The notes: generated from the letters alone by a model not told the origin. A stretch of DNA of 64,000 nt from Streptomyces parvulus (GCF_014648855.1 NZ_BMRX01000006.1:248001-312000); one strand, 5' to 3'. Shown: positions 41,513-50,717, counted from the stretch's first letter. Program-made: numbers and translations.

Positions 41513-42505
41513 GTGCACACCGTCAGCCGACTGATCGTCATCGTCCTCTTCGAGGGCGTCGACCTGCTCGACGTCACCGGGCCGCCGGAGGTGTTCTCCC
41601 TGGCCCGGCGCGAGACGGACGAGGCGGCGGGCTACGACGTCGTCCTCGCCGCCGAGACCATGGACCCGGTCACCACGGGCGCGGGGGTCCGCGTCCTGCC
41701 CGACGCCACCTTCGGCGAACTGCGCACCAGGGCCGTCGACACCCTGATCGTGCCCGGTGCCGTCGAGGTGGACGACGAGCGCCGTGTGCATCCGCTCACC
41801 GACCCCGGCGTGGTCGAGCGGGTGCGGCAACTGGCCGCCCGCACCAGGCGGGTGACGTCCGTCTGCGTCGGGGCGCACATCCTGGCGGCGGCCGGGCTGC
41901 TCGACGGCAAGCGCGCCACGACCCACTGGTCGACCGCGCGGCAGCTCGCCGAGGAGCATCCGGCCATCGAGGTCGACGCCGACCCGATCTTCATCCGCGA
42001 GGGCGACGTCTGGACCGGCGCGGGCATCAGCGCCTGCCTCGACCTCTCACTCGCCCTGATCGCCGACGACCTGGGCGAGGACGTCGCCCTGCGCGTGGCC
42101 CGGCAGCTGGTGATGTACCTGAAGCGGCCGAGCGGGCAGAGCCAGTTCAGCGTCCCGCTGGAGCAGGTCGCCACCACGCGGCGGGTCGAGGACCTCCGCC
42201 ACCACATCATGCGCCACCTCGCCGAACCGCTCACCGTCGCGGACCTCGCCGCCTGCGCCCACGTCAGCGACCGCCAGCTCACCCGCATCTTCAAGACGGA
42301 ACTCGGCACGACCCCCCACGCCTACATCGAGTCGGCCCGCGTCGAGGCGGCCCGCCACCAGCTCGAATCGACCGACGCGACCCTGGAACGGGTCGCCTCC
42401 GCCTGCGGCTTCGGCACCGTCGACACCCTGGTCAGGGCCTTCCGCCGCCGCCTCGCGACGACCCCGACGGAGTACCGGCGCAGGTTCCGGTCGGTCCCCG
42501 GCTGA
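41513..42505 (+). CDS. GlxA-family regulator (DJ-1/PfpI domain plus AraC HTH)
   Basis: The 330-residue protein has an N-terminal DJ-1/PfpI-like domain (LIVIVLFEGVDLLDVTGPPEVF, DTLIVPGA, RVTSVCVGAHILAAAGLLDG with the nucleophile-elbow Cys). An AraC-type HTH follows at the C terminus (RHLAEPLTVADLAACAHVSDRQLTRIFK and ERVASACGFGTVDTLVRAFRRR). GTG 41513 follows GGGGGG; ATG 41471 is an alternative. It is divergent from the isochorismatase pair, which it likely controls by sensing a small molecule. Confidence 0.92.
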   Translation: MHTVSRLIVIVLFEGVDLLDVTGPPEVFSLARRETDEAAGYDVVLAAETMDPVTTGAGVRVLPDATFGELRTRAVDTLIVPGAVEVDDERRVHPLTDPGVVERVRQLAARTRRVTSVCVGAHILAAAGLLDGKRATTHWSTARQLAEEHPAIEVDADPIFIREGDVWTGAGISACLDLSLALIADDLGEDVALRVARQLVMYLKRPSGQSQFSVPLEQVATTRRVEDLRHHIMRHLAEPLTVADLAACAHVSDRQLTRIFKTELGTTPHAYIESARVEAARHQLESTDATLERVASACGFGTVDTLVRAFRRRLATTPTEYRRRFRSVPG

Positions 42506-42517
42506 GCGCGCCGCCCC

Positions 42518-43393
42518 TCACGTGCGGCGGGCCGGCCCGTCGTCGTGCTCGTGCTCGAAGGCGACCGGCGCCTCGAAGGCGGCCCTGCGGGTGGCGCGGC
42601 GCAGGGCCCTGAGGACGGGGGCGCCGAGGGCGAGGGTGAGGACGACCGTCATCGCGGCGCGGCCCCCGTCCCAGCCGAGTGACGTGGCCAGGCAGTAGGC
42701 CAGGAAGCGGGCCAGGTTGGAGGTGACCGACGCGTCGGGGTCGAAGGCGATGTTCGAGGCGAGCGCGTTCATGAAGGTCCAGCCGGCCAGGTTCATCACC
42801 GTGCCGTAGGCGAAGGCCGCCAGGAAGCCGTAGGCGGCCAGCAGGAGGAGTTCGGCGCGGCCGCGCAGCCGGTCGGGGGCGGGGAGCAGACCCGCGCCCA
42901 TCGTGAACCAGCCCATCGCCAGCATCTGGAACGGCATCCACGGCCCCACCCCGCCGGTGAGCAGCGCGGACGCGAACATCGTGACCGAGCCGAGGACGAA
43001 GCCGAAGCCCGGACCGAGGACCCGGCCGCTGAGCACCATCAGGAAGAACATCGGCTCCAGACCGGCCGTCCCCGCTCCGATCGGCCGCAGGGCCGCGCCC
43101 GCCGCCGCCAGGACGCCGAGCATCGCCACGGCCTTCGGGCCCAGGCCGGACTCCGAGATCGTCGCCGCCACCACCGCCACCAGCAGCACCAGCAGGCCCG
43201 CGAACAGCCACGGCGCGTCCTGGGCGTGCGCGTTGAGGGAGGCGTCGGGGGGCGCCAGGAAGGGCCAGCCGAAGCCGGCCACGCCCACCGCGCTGACCAG
43301 GAGCAGCGCGGCGACCGAGCGGGGGCCCAGGCGGACGGCGCGGGCCTGGCGGTCGTGGGGGGCGGTGCGCTTGCCGGTCGTGCCGGAGGTCAT
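42518..43393 (-). CDS. ECF transporter S component (predicted cobalamin)
   Basis: The 291-residue membrane protein has about seven hydrophobic helices, including the ECF S-component core: VSGRVLGPGFGFVLGSVTMFASALLTGGVGPWMPFQMLAMGWFTMGAGLLP. A polar C-terminal tail with HEHEHDD follows. GGGAGG precedes the ATG at 43393, which overlaps the ATPase stop (ATGA). It is the final cistron of the riboswitch operon. The riboswitch makes cobalamin the best substrate guess, inferred from regulation rather than from residues. Confidence 0.88.
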   Translation of the reverse strand: MTSGTTGKRTAPHDRQARAVRLGPRSVAALLLVSAVGVAGFGWPFLAPPDASLNAHAQDAPWLFAGLLVLLVAVVAATISESGLGPKAVAMLGVLAAAGAALRPIGAGTAGLEPMFFLMVLSGRVLGPGFGFVLGSVTMFASALLTGGVGPWMPFQMLAMGWFTMGAGLLPAPDRLRGRAELLLLAAYGFLAAFAYGTVMNLAGWTFMNALASNIAFDPDASVTSNLARFLAYCLATSLGWDGGRAAMTVVLTLALGAPVLRALRRATRRAAFEAPVAFEHEHDDGPARRT

Positions 43394-45081
43394 GCCAGGG
43401 CCTCCCGTACCTGCGCGACCGTCAGCCACTTGCGCGGAGCCAGGACCTTAGCCACCTGCGGCGCGAAGGCCGGGGAGGCCACCACCACGTCGGCCGCCGG
43501 GCCGTCGGCGATCACCTCGCCCTCGGCGAGCAGCACCACCCGGTGGGCCAGCTCGGCGGCCAGCTCCACGTCGTGCGTGGCCAGTACGATCGCGTGCCCC
43601 TCGGCGGCCAGGGAGCGCAGGATGCCGGCCAGCCGGGCCTTCGCCGCGTAGTCCAGGCCGCGCGTCGGCTCGTCCAGCAGGAGGAGGGGAGGGCGGGCGG
43701 TCAGGACGACGGACAGGGCGAGGGTCAGGCGCTGGCCCTCCGAGAGGTCCCTGGGATGGGTGTCGTCCGTGACGCCGGGGAGCAGTTCGGTCAGCAGGGC
43801 GCGGCAGGTGCCCGGCGCCGCGTCCGCGTCCCGGTCGGCCGCCGCGCACTCGTCGGCGACCGTGTCGGCGTACAGCAGGTCCCGCGGCTCCTGCGGCACC
43901 AGGCCGACGCGGCGCACCAGGTCGCGGGGTGCCGTGCGGTGCGGCACGGCGTCCTCGGCCCGGACCGTGCCCGAGGTGGGCGCGACCAGGCCGACGAGCG
44001 CGGACAGGAGCGTCGACTTCCCGGCACCGTTGCGGCCCATCAGGGCGACGGTCTCGCCGGGGGAGACGGTCAGGTCGACGTGGCGCAGGGCCTGGACGCG
44101 GTCGCGGCGCACGGCGAGGGAGCGCACCTCGGCGGCGTAGGGGGCGGGGGCCGCGGTGGGCCCGGGGGCGGGCTTCGCGCGCAGTCGCGGGCGGCGGGGG
44201 GCGGTGCCGAGGGCGGGCGGTGCGGGCAGCAGGGCCGTCGGCGGGGCGGGCCGCGGGATCTCCCGGCCGGCCAGCCGCTCCCGCAGCGGGGCCGCGCGGC
44301 GGCGGGCGTCGCGGACCGTCAGCGGCAGCGGGGACCAGCCCGCCAGCCTGCCCAGGTCCACGACCGGCGGGAACACCGGGGACACGGCCATCACGTCCGC
44401 GGGGGCGCCCAGGACCGGGGCGGCACCCGGGGCCGGGAGCAGGACGACCTGGTCGGCGTACTGGACGACCCGTTCCAGGCGGTGCTCGGCCAGCAGGACC
44501 GTCGTACCGAGATCGTGGACGAGGCGCTGGAGGACGGCCAGGACCTCCTCGGCGGCGGCCGGGTCCAGGGCGGAGGTCGGTTCGTCGAGGACCAGCACCT
44601 CCGGGTGCGGGGTGAGCACCGAGCCGATGGCGACCCGCTGCCGCTGGCCCCCGGAGAGCGTGGCGATGGGGCGGGAGCGCAGGCCGGCGAGGCCCAGCAG
44701 GTCGAGGGTCTCCTCCACCCGGCGGCGCATCACGTCCGGGGCCAGGCCCAGCGACTCCATGCCGTAGGCCAGCTCGTCCTCGACGGTGTCCGTCACGAAG
44801 TGGGCGAGCGGGTCCTGGCCCACCGTGCCGACCACGTCGGCCAGTTCGCGCGGCTTGTGGGTGCGGGTGTCGCGGCCGGCCACGGTGACCCGGCCGCGCA
44901 GCGTGCCGCCGGTGAAGTGCGGGACCAGGCCGCCGACCGCGCCGAGCACGGTGGACTTGCCGACGCCCGACGGGCCCGCGAGGAGGACCAGCTCGCCCTC
45001 CGGGACCTCGAAGTCGACGCCCTGTACGGCGGGTTCGGCCGTTCCGTCGTACGTGACCGACACGTTCTCGAAGCGGATCAC
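43390..45081 (-). CDS. Fused double ECF ATPase (EcfA1-EcfA2)
   Basis: The 563-residue protein has two ABC ATPase domains in one chain. The first has Walker A GPSGVGKST at 36-44, LSGGQ at 142-146 and LVLDEPTSALD. The second has GRNGAGKST at 349-357, LSEGQ at 446-450 (a variant signature) and LLLDEPTRGLD. A Pro-rich linker joins them. The GTG start follows AAGGAG and overlaps the EcfT stop. Fusion of the two ATPases is common in actinobacterial ECF systems. Confidence 0.93.
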   Translation of the reverse strand: MIRFENVSVTYDGTAEPAVQGVDFEVPEGELVLLAGPSGVGKSTVLGAVGGLVPHFTGGTLRGRVTVAGRDTRTHKPRELADVVGTVGQDPLAHFVTDTVEDELAYGMESLGLAPDVMRRRVEETLDLLGLAGLRSRPIATLSGGQRQRVAIGSVLTPHPEVLVLDEPTSALDPAAAEEVLAVLQRLVHDLGTTVLLAEHRLERVVQYADQVVLLPAPGAAPVLGAPADVMAVSPVFPPVVDLGRLAGWSPLPLTVRDARRRAAPLRERLAGREIPRPAPPTALLPAPPALGTAPRRPRLRAKPAPGPTAAPAPYAAEVRSLAVRRDRVQALRHVDLTVSPGETVALMGRNGAGKSTLLSALVGLVAPTSGTVRAEDAVPHRTAPRDLVRRVGLVPQEPRDLLYADTVADECAAADRDADAAPGTCRALLTELLPGVTDDTHPRDLSEGQRLTLALSVVLTARPPLLLLDEPTRGLDYAAKARLAGILRSLAAEGHAIVLATHDVELAAELAHRVVLLAEGEVIADGPAADVVVASPAFAPQVAKVLAPRKWLTVAQVREALA

Positions 45082-46286
45082 GACGGCTCCTTCGCGGCGG
45101 TCTCGGGTGCGGGGGTGATGAACGCGGGCAGCAGGCCGACGAGGATCGCGGCGGCCGGCCACAGCGGCAGCGACGGCGCGACCAGCGGGACCACGCCCGG
45201 GTGCAGCGCGGCCGGGTCGCGGGCGGCGGCGAGGAACAGCGCGGCCGCGACCGCCGCGCCGGAGCCGGTCACCAGCCAGGCGCGGGCGTCCCAGCGGTCC
45301 GGCCGGTAGCGGGTGCGGACCGTACGCCGCCCGCCGAGCCACAGGCCCCCGAGCGCGGCGGCGAGGCCGACGACGAGGACGGGGATGCCGTACGTGCCGC
45401 CCGCGGCGGTCAGCAGCCCGTACGTCCCCGCGCAGACGCCCAGCAGGCCGCCCAGCGTGAGGGCCGCGGTGGTGCGCCGCACGGCGGCCGGGACCCGGGC
45501 GGTACGGCCGTAGCCGCGGGCGTCCATCGCGGCGGCCAGGGCGACCGAGCGCTCCAGGGCACCTTCGAGGACCGGGAGGCCGACCTGGAGCATGCCCCGT
45601 ACGCCCTTGTCGTGGCGGCCCCTGAGCCGGCGGGCGGCGCGCAGCCGCTGGACGTCGGCGATCAGGTTCGGCGCGAAGGTGAGCGCGACGACGACGGCGA
45701 CGCCCATCTCGTACAGGGCGCCCGGGAGGGACTTGAGCAGCCGGGACGGGTTGGCGAGGGCGTTCGCGGCGCCCACGCAGATCAGCAGCGTGGCGAGCTT
45801 CATCGCGTCGTACAGCGCGAACGCGAGGCCCTCGGCGGTGACCCGGCCGCCCAGGCGGATGCCCTGCGCCCAGTCGGGGAGGGGGACTTCGGGGAGCGTG
45901 ACGACGGTGTGGGTGCCGGGAATGGGGGAGCCGAGGACCGTCGTGAACAGGAGGCGGATGACCAGCACGGCCAGGGCGAGCTTCACGAACGCGCCGTAGG
46001 AGCGGGCCCACGGGGCGTGCGGGCGGCGGGAGATCACGACGTAGGCGGAGACGGCGACGAGGAGGGCGAGGAGGAGGGGGTTGGTGGTGCGGGTGGCGGC
46101 GGTACCGAGGGCCAGCGCCCAGAGCCACCAGGCGCCGGGGTGGAGGGGGGTGGGTGCGCTTCGCCGCGCTTGCGGGGCGCCGCCCGCGGCCACCCGTGCA
46201 GCCCAGGGGGCACGACTGCCCGCGGGCCGGGTGGGCGGGCCCGCGGGCGGTGTGGTGCCGGTGGCCTCGGGGTCAGTCGCCGGCAT
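45078..46286 (-). CDS. ECF transporter transmembrane component EcfT
   Basis: The 402-residue protein has an N-terminal proline-rich tail, then several helices, and the two EcfT coupling segments, AARRLRGRHDKGVRG and AAAMDARGYGR (the A-R-G type). Unlike minimal EcfT proteins it has extra C-terminal helices. Its ATG lies inside the 3' end of the SCO2322-family gene (14-base overlap) and its stop overlaps the ATPase start, so the operon is tightly coupled. Confidence 0.92.
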   Translation of the reverse strand: MPATDPEATGTTPPAGPPTRPAGSRAPWAARVAAGGAPQARRSAPTPLHPGAWWLWALALGTAATRTTNPLLLALLVAVSAYVVISRRPHAPWARSYGAFVKLALAVLVIRLLFTTVLGSPIPGTHTVVTLPEVPLPDWAQGIRLGGRVTAEGLAFALYDAMKLATLLICVGAANALANPSRLLKSLPGALYEMGVAVVVALTFAPNLIADVQRLRAARRLRGRHDKGVRGMLQVGLPVLEGALERSVALAAAMDARGYGRTARVPAAVRRTTAALTLGGLLGVCAGTYGLLTAAGGTYGIPVLVVGLAAALGGLWLGGRRTVRTRYRPDRWDARAWLVTGSGAAVAAALFLAAARDPAALHPGVVPLVAPSLPLWPAAAILVGLLPAFITPAPETAAKEPS

Positions 46287-46938
46287 TTCTGCGCCGCCTC
46301 GCCTGCCACGTCGTCGCCCCGGCCAGGACGGCGACCACCGCGATGCCCGCGATCAGGCCGACGGACGGGCCGCCGTCCTCGTCCGCCCCGTCCTCCTCGG
46401 CCTGCCGCCCCGGAGACGCGGTCGCCGTCGGGCTGGTCCGCCCCGACACCTGTTCGCCGCAGCCCGACTTCGGGTAGCCCGCGATCGCGCACAGCAGCGC
46501 GTCGGTGTCGTAGCGGAGCGGTCCCGCCACGTCGGCCAGGGCGTCGGCGGTCGTGGCGTCCGGGTCCACCTGCGCGCAGGCCGTGCGCGGGGCCGGCGGC
46601 CGCTCGCCGGAGGGCGCGTCGGAGGCCGTGCCGAAGTCGAGGACGAGGGCGACGCGCTTGCTGCCGTCCTCGGCGGGGGTCTTCGCGCAGATCGACGCGA
46701 AGTCCGCCGCGCCGCGCGGCTGGGCGGCGTCGGCCGAGTCCTCGCTGACCGCGAAGCGGAAGCCCTGGACGCCGCCGTCCGAGGGACGCGTGAGGGACGG
46801 CCCCTGGGTGGCGTACACCCACCGCTCGCCGTCGCGGTCCCAGAAGGACCAGTAGCGGTACCCGGCGGCCTGCGCCTGGCCCGCGCTCCCGATCAGCAGG
46901 AACGCGGCCAGGAAGAGGAGAACGAGACGGCGGGTCAC
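46273..46938 (-). CDS. SCO2322-family anchored exported protein
   Basis: The 221-residue protein has a signal peptide (RLVLLFLAAFLLIGSAGQAQA). An extracytoplasmic domain of about 140 residues follows, beginning AGYRYWSFWDRDGERWVYATQGPS, with three to four cysteines (SICAKT, TACAQV, ALLCAIAGYPKSGCGEQV). A C-terminal helix, GLIAGIAVVAVLAGATTW, ends in RRRR. It is anchored outside the membrane. GTG 46938 overlaps the toroid gene stop as GTGA. The family consistently sits with such ECF operons; I propose it is a second half of the capture apparatus. Confidence 0.85.
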   Translation of the reverse strand: MTRRLVLLFLAAFLLIGSAGQAQAAGYRYWSFWDRDGERWVYATQGPSLTRPSDGGVQGFRFAVSEDSADAAQPRGAADFASICAKTPAEDGSKRVALVLDFGTASDAPSGERPPAPRTACAQVDPDATTADALADVAGPLRYDTDALLCAIAGYPKSGCGEQVSGRTSPTATASPGRQAEEDGADEDGGPSVGLIAGIAVVAVLAGATTWQARRRRNAGD

Positions 46939-48182
46939 GGCTGCCGCTTCTTGTTGCGGCCGCTGAGCAGGAAGCCGATACCGATGCCGAAGACCAGGCA
47001 GACGCCGACGAACCACCAGACGCCGAACCCGGAGTCGTCGTCCTTGCTGTTCTCGTTCTCGTCGGCGGCCCGGTCGCTCGCCGCGGCGGAGTCGCCGACC
47101 TTCATTCCCTGCGGGGCCGGCCCCGTCGCGTTGAGCCCCTCGACCAGGTCCGTGCCGCCGAAGTCGCGCGGGTCGCTGCCCGTCGCGTGGGCGGCGAAGA
47201 CCAACTGGGCGTAGGCGGCCGGGCCCTTCTGCTCGGCCCAGTCGCCGCCGTTCTTCTTCAGCCAGGCCAGCGGCTCGGCCGCCTGCTCCGCGCCGCCCCG
47301 CGCGGCGAGCGCGACGACCGCGTCGGCGGTGTTGCCGTAGTCGGGCTGGTCGGGGGAGCCGCCGAGCGCGGACGTGAGGTGGCCGCCCTCGGCCATGGCC
47401 GAGGTGAGGTACGCCGCGCCGTTCGCGGCGGCCCGCTCGCGGTCCGGCTTGCCGTCGCCGGCGCAGCTCGGGGCGGCGGCTTTCGCGCCGGGCTCGGTGA
47501 CCAGGCCCTTGCCGAGCGAGGCGAGCACGCCGGCGGCGGTCGCGTCGGCGTTGGGGAGCAGCTTGCCGTCCTTGTCGGGCTGGAAGGCGAAGGCGCCGCC
47601 GTCCTTCGTGCAGGGGAGGGCGAACGTCAGCAGGGCGTCGTAGGGCGACTTGCCGCCCTTGGTGACCTTCGCGGGATCGGTGTCGGTGGCGGCCAGGGCG
47701 CCGATGACGAGGGAGGTGGAGTTCGCGTCGCTGGGGCCGCCCGCGCTGTAGCCCCAGCCGCCGTCCTTGTTCTGCACGGACTTCAGCCAGGTGAGGGCGT
47801 CCTCGACGACGTCACCGCGTCCGCCGACGGCCCACAGCGCCTGGACCGCGGCGGCCGTCTGGTTGGTGTCGACCATGGTCTTGGCGTCGCAGGCCTGGGC
47901 CGGGTCGGCGCGGAACGGGGCGAAGGCGCCGTTCGCGCACTGCTGACCGGTGAGCCAGTCCACGGCCTTCGGCGACGGGATCACACCCACCGCCTCCTGC
48001 GCGAGCAGCGCGAGGGACTGGCGCCAGACGCCGTCGAACTGGGGGTCGCCCTTGCCGAACAGCGCGGCGGGCGTGGACGCGGAGGCGGACGGTGACGGAT
48101 CGGCGGCGACCGCGGGCGCGGCGGCGCCGATCACTGCGGCGGCGGCCAGGACCGCGGCGCTGCCTCGACGGCGGACGTTCAT
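46935..48182 (-). CDS. Membrane-anchored alpha/alpha-toroid protein (terpene-cyclase repeat), predicted cobalamin capture
   Basis: The 415-residue protein has a signal peptide to about residue 27, then repeated toroid helices of the squalene-oxidase/prenyltransferase type. Examples are AVDWLTGQQCANGAFAPF, NQTAAAVQALWAVGG, ALTWLKSVQNKDGGWGYSAGG, STSLVIGALAATD, DGGAFAFQPDKDG and AYAQLVFAAHATG. A C-terminal membrane helix, FGVWWFVGVCLVFGIGIGFLL, ends in a basic RNKKRQP. The QxxDGGW motif is of the repeat, but no cyclase DxDD is seen. Human intrinsic factor and transcobalamin bind B12 with a similar alpha6/alpha6 barrel. A cobalamin riboswitch precedes this first cistron, so B12 capture is the best inference. 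Confidence 0.85.
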   Translation of the reverse strand: MNVRRRGSAAVLAAAAVIGAAAPAVAADPSPSASASTPAALFGKGDPQFDGVWRQSLALLAQEAVGVIPSPKAVDWLTGQQCANGAFAPFRADPAQACDAKTMVDTNQTAAAVQALWAVGGRGDVVEDALTWLKSVQNKDGGWGYSAGGPSDANSTSLVIGALAATDTDPAKVTKGGKSPYDALLTFALPCTKDGGAFAFQPDKDGKLLPNADATAAGVLASLGKGLVTEPGAKAAAPSCAGDGKPDRERAAANGAAYLTSAMAEGGHLTSALGGSPDQPDYGNTADAVVALAARGGAEQAAEPLAWLKKNGGDWAEQKGPAAYAQLVFAAHATGSDPRDFGGTDLVEGLNATGPAPQGMKVGDSAAASDRAADENENSKDDDSGFGVWWFVGVCLVFGIGIGFLLSGRNKKRQP

Positions 48183-48234
48183 GATCGGCGGGTGCCTTTC
48201 CCTGTGCGGGACCGGGCAGCACGGGGCACCCCCG

Positions 48235-48445
48235 GCGGCTCGGCCCCGTATGCCTCGACGGTGCCCGTGCCCCGGCGGGCGCCGGACACGTGAGCCGGTC
48301 ACGTCCGCACGGGGCATTCCGGCTGGCCGTCCGCGGAGGTCCCTGGGCGGGTCGCGGTCGGCTCACGGTTGCGGGTCAGCGCCGGAATTGCACCGGCTTC
48401 CCCCCGTACGGGTGATGACGACCCGGCCACTTTACCCGGCGGGGC
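48235..48445 (-). promoter_or_regulatory. Cobalamin (B12) riboswitch
   Basis: On the minus strand the leader contains GAAGCCGGTGCAATTCCGGC and GCTGACCCGCAACCGTGAGC (core at 48361-48400), the most conserved B12-riboswitch segments. A B12-box-like AGCCGGAATGCCCCGTGC follows (48307-48324), then CACCGTCGAGGCATACGGGG near the 3' end. The ends are approximate. It precedes the toroid-SCO2322-EcfT-EcfA-S operon and should shut it off when cobalamin is plentiful. Confidence 0.93.
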
Positions 48446-48472
48446 CTGGCGGGCCGAGGGGCGGTGCGGCTC

Positions 48473-49213
48473 TCACACGGGTGCCGCCGCCCGCCCCGGC
48501 TCCGCTTCCGTCAGGTCGATCAGGCGGCACACCGTCTCGATGTCGGCCCGGACCTGGGCGAGGGAGGCGCGGCCGGCGAGCCAGGTGATCAGGGTGGAGA
48601 GCCAGGTGTGCTCGATGACGCGGACCGCGGAGAGCCGGGCGGCCGTCGCGTCCTCCAGGCCGCCGATCGCGTCCAGGATGATCGCCGTGGTCTGCCGGGA
48701 GACCTGGTCGACCTCCGGGGAGACGCTGCGGTCGGCGAAGGTCAGGGCGCGGGCCATCGCCTCCGCCAGCCGGGGCTCGCGCTGCAGCGCGCCGAAGGCC
48801 CGCATCAGGGTCTGGGCCACCCGCTCCCCGGCCGTCTCGCCGTCCGGCGGGCTCTTCCTCAGGGTGCCGTGCAGCCGCTCCAACTGGTCGTGCATGGTGG
48901 CGACCAGGAGATGCACCTTGGACGGGAAGTACCGGTACAGCGTGCCGAGCGCCACCTGCGACGACTCCGCGACCTCGCGCATCTGCACCGCCTCGAAGCC
49001 GCCCCGGCAGGCCAGCTGGGCGGTCGCGTGCAGGATGCGCCGGCGGCGCTCGCGCTGCCGCTCGGTGAGGGGCGGCGCGGTGGGAAGGCGCTCAGGAACG
49101 GCGGCCTCCGCTTCCGGGTCGTCCACCTTCGTCACCTTCTCCCCGTCGTCCGTCCGGCACGCTGCCCGGCGGAGCGCCGCGCCGTGGCGCGAATCACCTG
49201 ATCCACTCGTCAC
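48473..49213 (-). CDS. TetR-family regulator, KstR-like
   Basis: The 246-residue protein has a variable polar N-terminal 50 residues. The TetR HTH follows (ERQRERRRRILHATAQLACRGGFEAVQMREVAESSQVALGTLYRYFPSKVHLL), very like mycobacterial KstR. A helical effector domain ends it. GTG 49213 is one start; GTG at 49137 (VTKVDDPE) could be the real one. A TGAAACTTGTTCTA site lies 47 bases upstream and fits the KstR motif TnnAACnnGTTnnA. KstR itself is a lipid-CoA-responsive repressor, so a lipid acyl-CoA ligand is a reasonable hypothesis. Confidence 0.88.
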   Translation of the reverse strand: MTSGSGDSRHGAALRRAACRTDDGEKVTKVDDPEAEAAVPERLPTAPPLTERQRERRRRILHATAQLACRGGFEAVQMREVAESSQVALGTLYRYFPSKVHLLVATMHDQLERLHGTLRKSPPDGETAGERVAQTLMRAFGALQREPRLAEAMARALTFADRSVSPEVDQVSRQTTAIILDAIGGLEDATAARLSAVRVIEHTWLSTLITWLAGRASLAQVRADIETVCRLIDLTEAEPGRAAAPV

Positions 49214-49259
49214 AGGCCCGCTACCTGCCGGTAGATTCGGAGCCTCTGACGATCAAGTC

Positions 49260-49273
49260 TGAAACTTGTTCTA
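49260..49273. promoter_or_regulatory. KstR-type operator TGAAACTTGTTCTA
   Basis: The 14-mer matches TnnAACnnGTTnnA at every fixed position. It lies between the TetR start (49213) and the glycosyltransferase start (49329), so one site can control both. Confidence 0.7.
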
Positions 49274-49328
49274 CATTAGCGTCCCGGCGTAGTGTCGCGG
49301 GACGGCGCAGTGAAGAAGGGGGCCCGGA

Positions 49329-50717
49329 GTGACCGCTGAGGCCAGTGGGACGGGTCCCCGTCCGGAGCCCGCCGCCGACGGCTTGCCACCGCTCCGCATC
49401 GCTCTCCTCACCTACAAGGGGAACCCGTTCTGCGGCGGCCAGGGCGTCTACGTCCGCCACCTCTCCCGCGAACTGGCCCGCCTCGGCCACCGCGTCGAGG
49501 TCATCGGCGCACAGCCCTACCCCGTGCTGGACGAGGTCCCCCGGGCCGGCGGCCGGCTCTCCCTCACCGAGCTGCCCAGCCTCGACCTGTACCGCCAGCC
49601 CGACCCCTTCCGCACCCCCGGGCGCGGCGAGTACCGCGACTGGATCGACGCCGTCGAGGTCGGCACGATGTGGACCGGCGGCTTCCCGGAGCCCCTGACC
49701 TTCTCGCTGCGCGCCCGCCGCCATCTGCGCGCCCGCCGCGGCGACTTCGACGTCGTGCACGACAACCAGACCCTCGGCTACGGCCTGCTGGGCGACGTCG
49801 GCGCCCCCCTCGTCACCACGATCCACCACCCCATCACCGTCGACCGGCGACTCGAACTCGACGCGGCCGAGGGCTGGAAGCGCCGGTACTCCGTACGCCG
49901 CTGGTACGCCTTCACCCGCATGCAGAAGCGCGTCGCACGCCGCCTGCCCTCCGTGCTCACCGTCTCCGGCACCTCCCGCCAGGAGATCGTCGACCACCTC
50001 GGCGTACGGGACGAACGCATCCACGTCGTCCACATCGGCGCCGACACCGACCTCTTCTCGCCCGACCCCTCGGTGCCCCGGGTACCGGGCCGGATCGTGA
50101 CCACCTCCAGCGCGGACGTCCCGCTCAAGGGCCTCGTCTTCCTCGTCGAGGCGCTGGCCAAAGCCCGCACCGAGCACCCGCGCGCCCACCTCGTCGTCGT
50201 CGGCAAGCGCCCCGCCGAGGGGCCCGTCGCCCAGGCCATCGAGCGGTACGGCCTCGAAGGCGCCGTCGACTTCGTCAAGGGCATCACGGACGCCGAACTC
50301 GTCGACCTGGTGCGGTCGGCCGAGGTGGCCTGCGTACCGTCGCTGTACGAGGGCTTCTCGCTCCCGGCCGCCGAGGCCATGGCGACGGGCACGGCGCTGC
50401 TGGCCACCACCGGCGGGGCCGTCCCGGAGGTCGCCGGACCCGACGGGGAGACCTGCCTCGCGGTGCCGCCGGGCGACGCGGACGCGCTGGCCGCCGGTCT
50501 GGGCCGACTGCTCGGCGACCGGGAACTGCGGGTACGGCTCGGCGCGGCCGGACGCGAGCGCGTGCTGCGCCACTTCACCTGGGCCCGCGCCGCCGAGGGC
50601 ACCGTCGCCCGCTACCGCGAGGCCGTCGGCCCCACCCCGGCCGCCCCGGGGCCCGCCACCGCGACCCCGACCACCAGTGACACCGGCGTCTACCCCGAAA
50701 GCAGGGCCACGTGCTGA
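49329..50717 (+). CDS. GT4-family glycosyltransferase
   Basis: The 462-residue protein has two Rossmann-like domains. The N-terminal part has LRIALLTYKGNPFCGGQGVYVRHLSRELARLGHRVEVIGAQ, the donor side VTTSSADVPLKGLVFLVEALA and the retaining GT4 motif SLYEGFSLPAAEAMATGTALLAT (E-x7-E). GTG 49329 is preceded by GGGGGCCCGGA. Its 3' end overlaps the methyltransferase start by 7 bases. The acceptor is unknown; the operon with a SAM methyltransferase and a toroid protein suggests a methylated glycolipid or polyketide sugar. Confidence 0.92.
   Translation: MTAEASGTGPRPEPAADGLPPLRIALLTYKGNPFCGGQGVYVRHLSRELARLGHRVEVIGAQPYPVLDEVPRAGGRLSLTELPSLDLYRQPDPFRTPGRGEYRDWIDAVEVGTMWTGGFPEPLTFSLRARRHLRARRGDFDVVHDNQTLGYGLLGDVGAPLVTTIHHPITVDRRLELDAAEGWKRRYSVRRWYAFTRMQKRVARRLPSVLTVSGTSRQEIVDHLGVRDERIHVVHIGADTDLFSPDPSVPRVPGRIVTTSSADVPLKGLVFLVEALAKARTEHPRAHLVVVGKRPAEGPVAQAIERYGLEGAVDFVKGITDAELVDLVRSAEVACVPSLYEGFSLPAAEAMATGTALLATTGGAVPEVAGPDGETCLAVPPGDADALAAGLGRLLGDRELRVRLGAAGRERVLRHFTWARAAEGTVARYREAVGPTPAAPGPATATPTTSDTGVYPESRATC

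Noticed and set aside
46935..48182. Functional squalene or terpene cyclase
   Set aside because: It is exported and anchored, has no DxDD acid motif and is controlled by a cobalamin riboswitch, so a binding role fits better.
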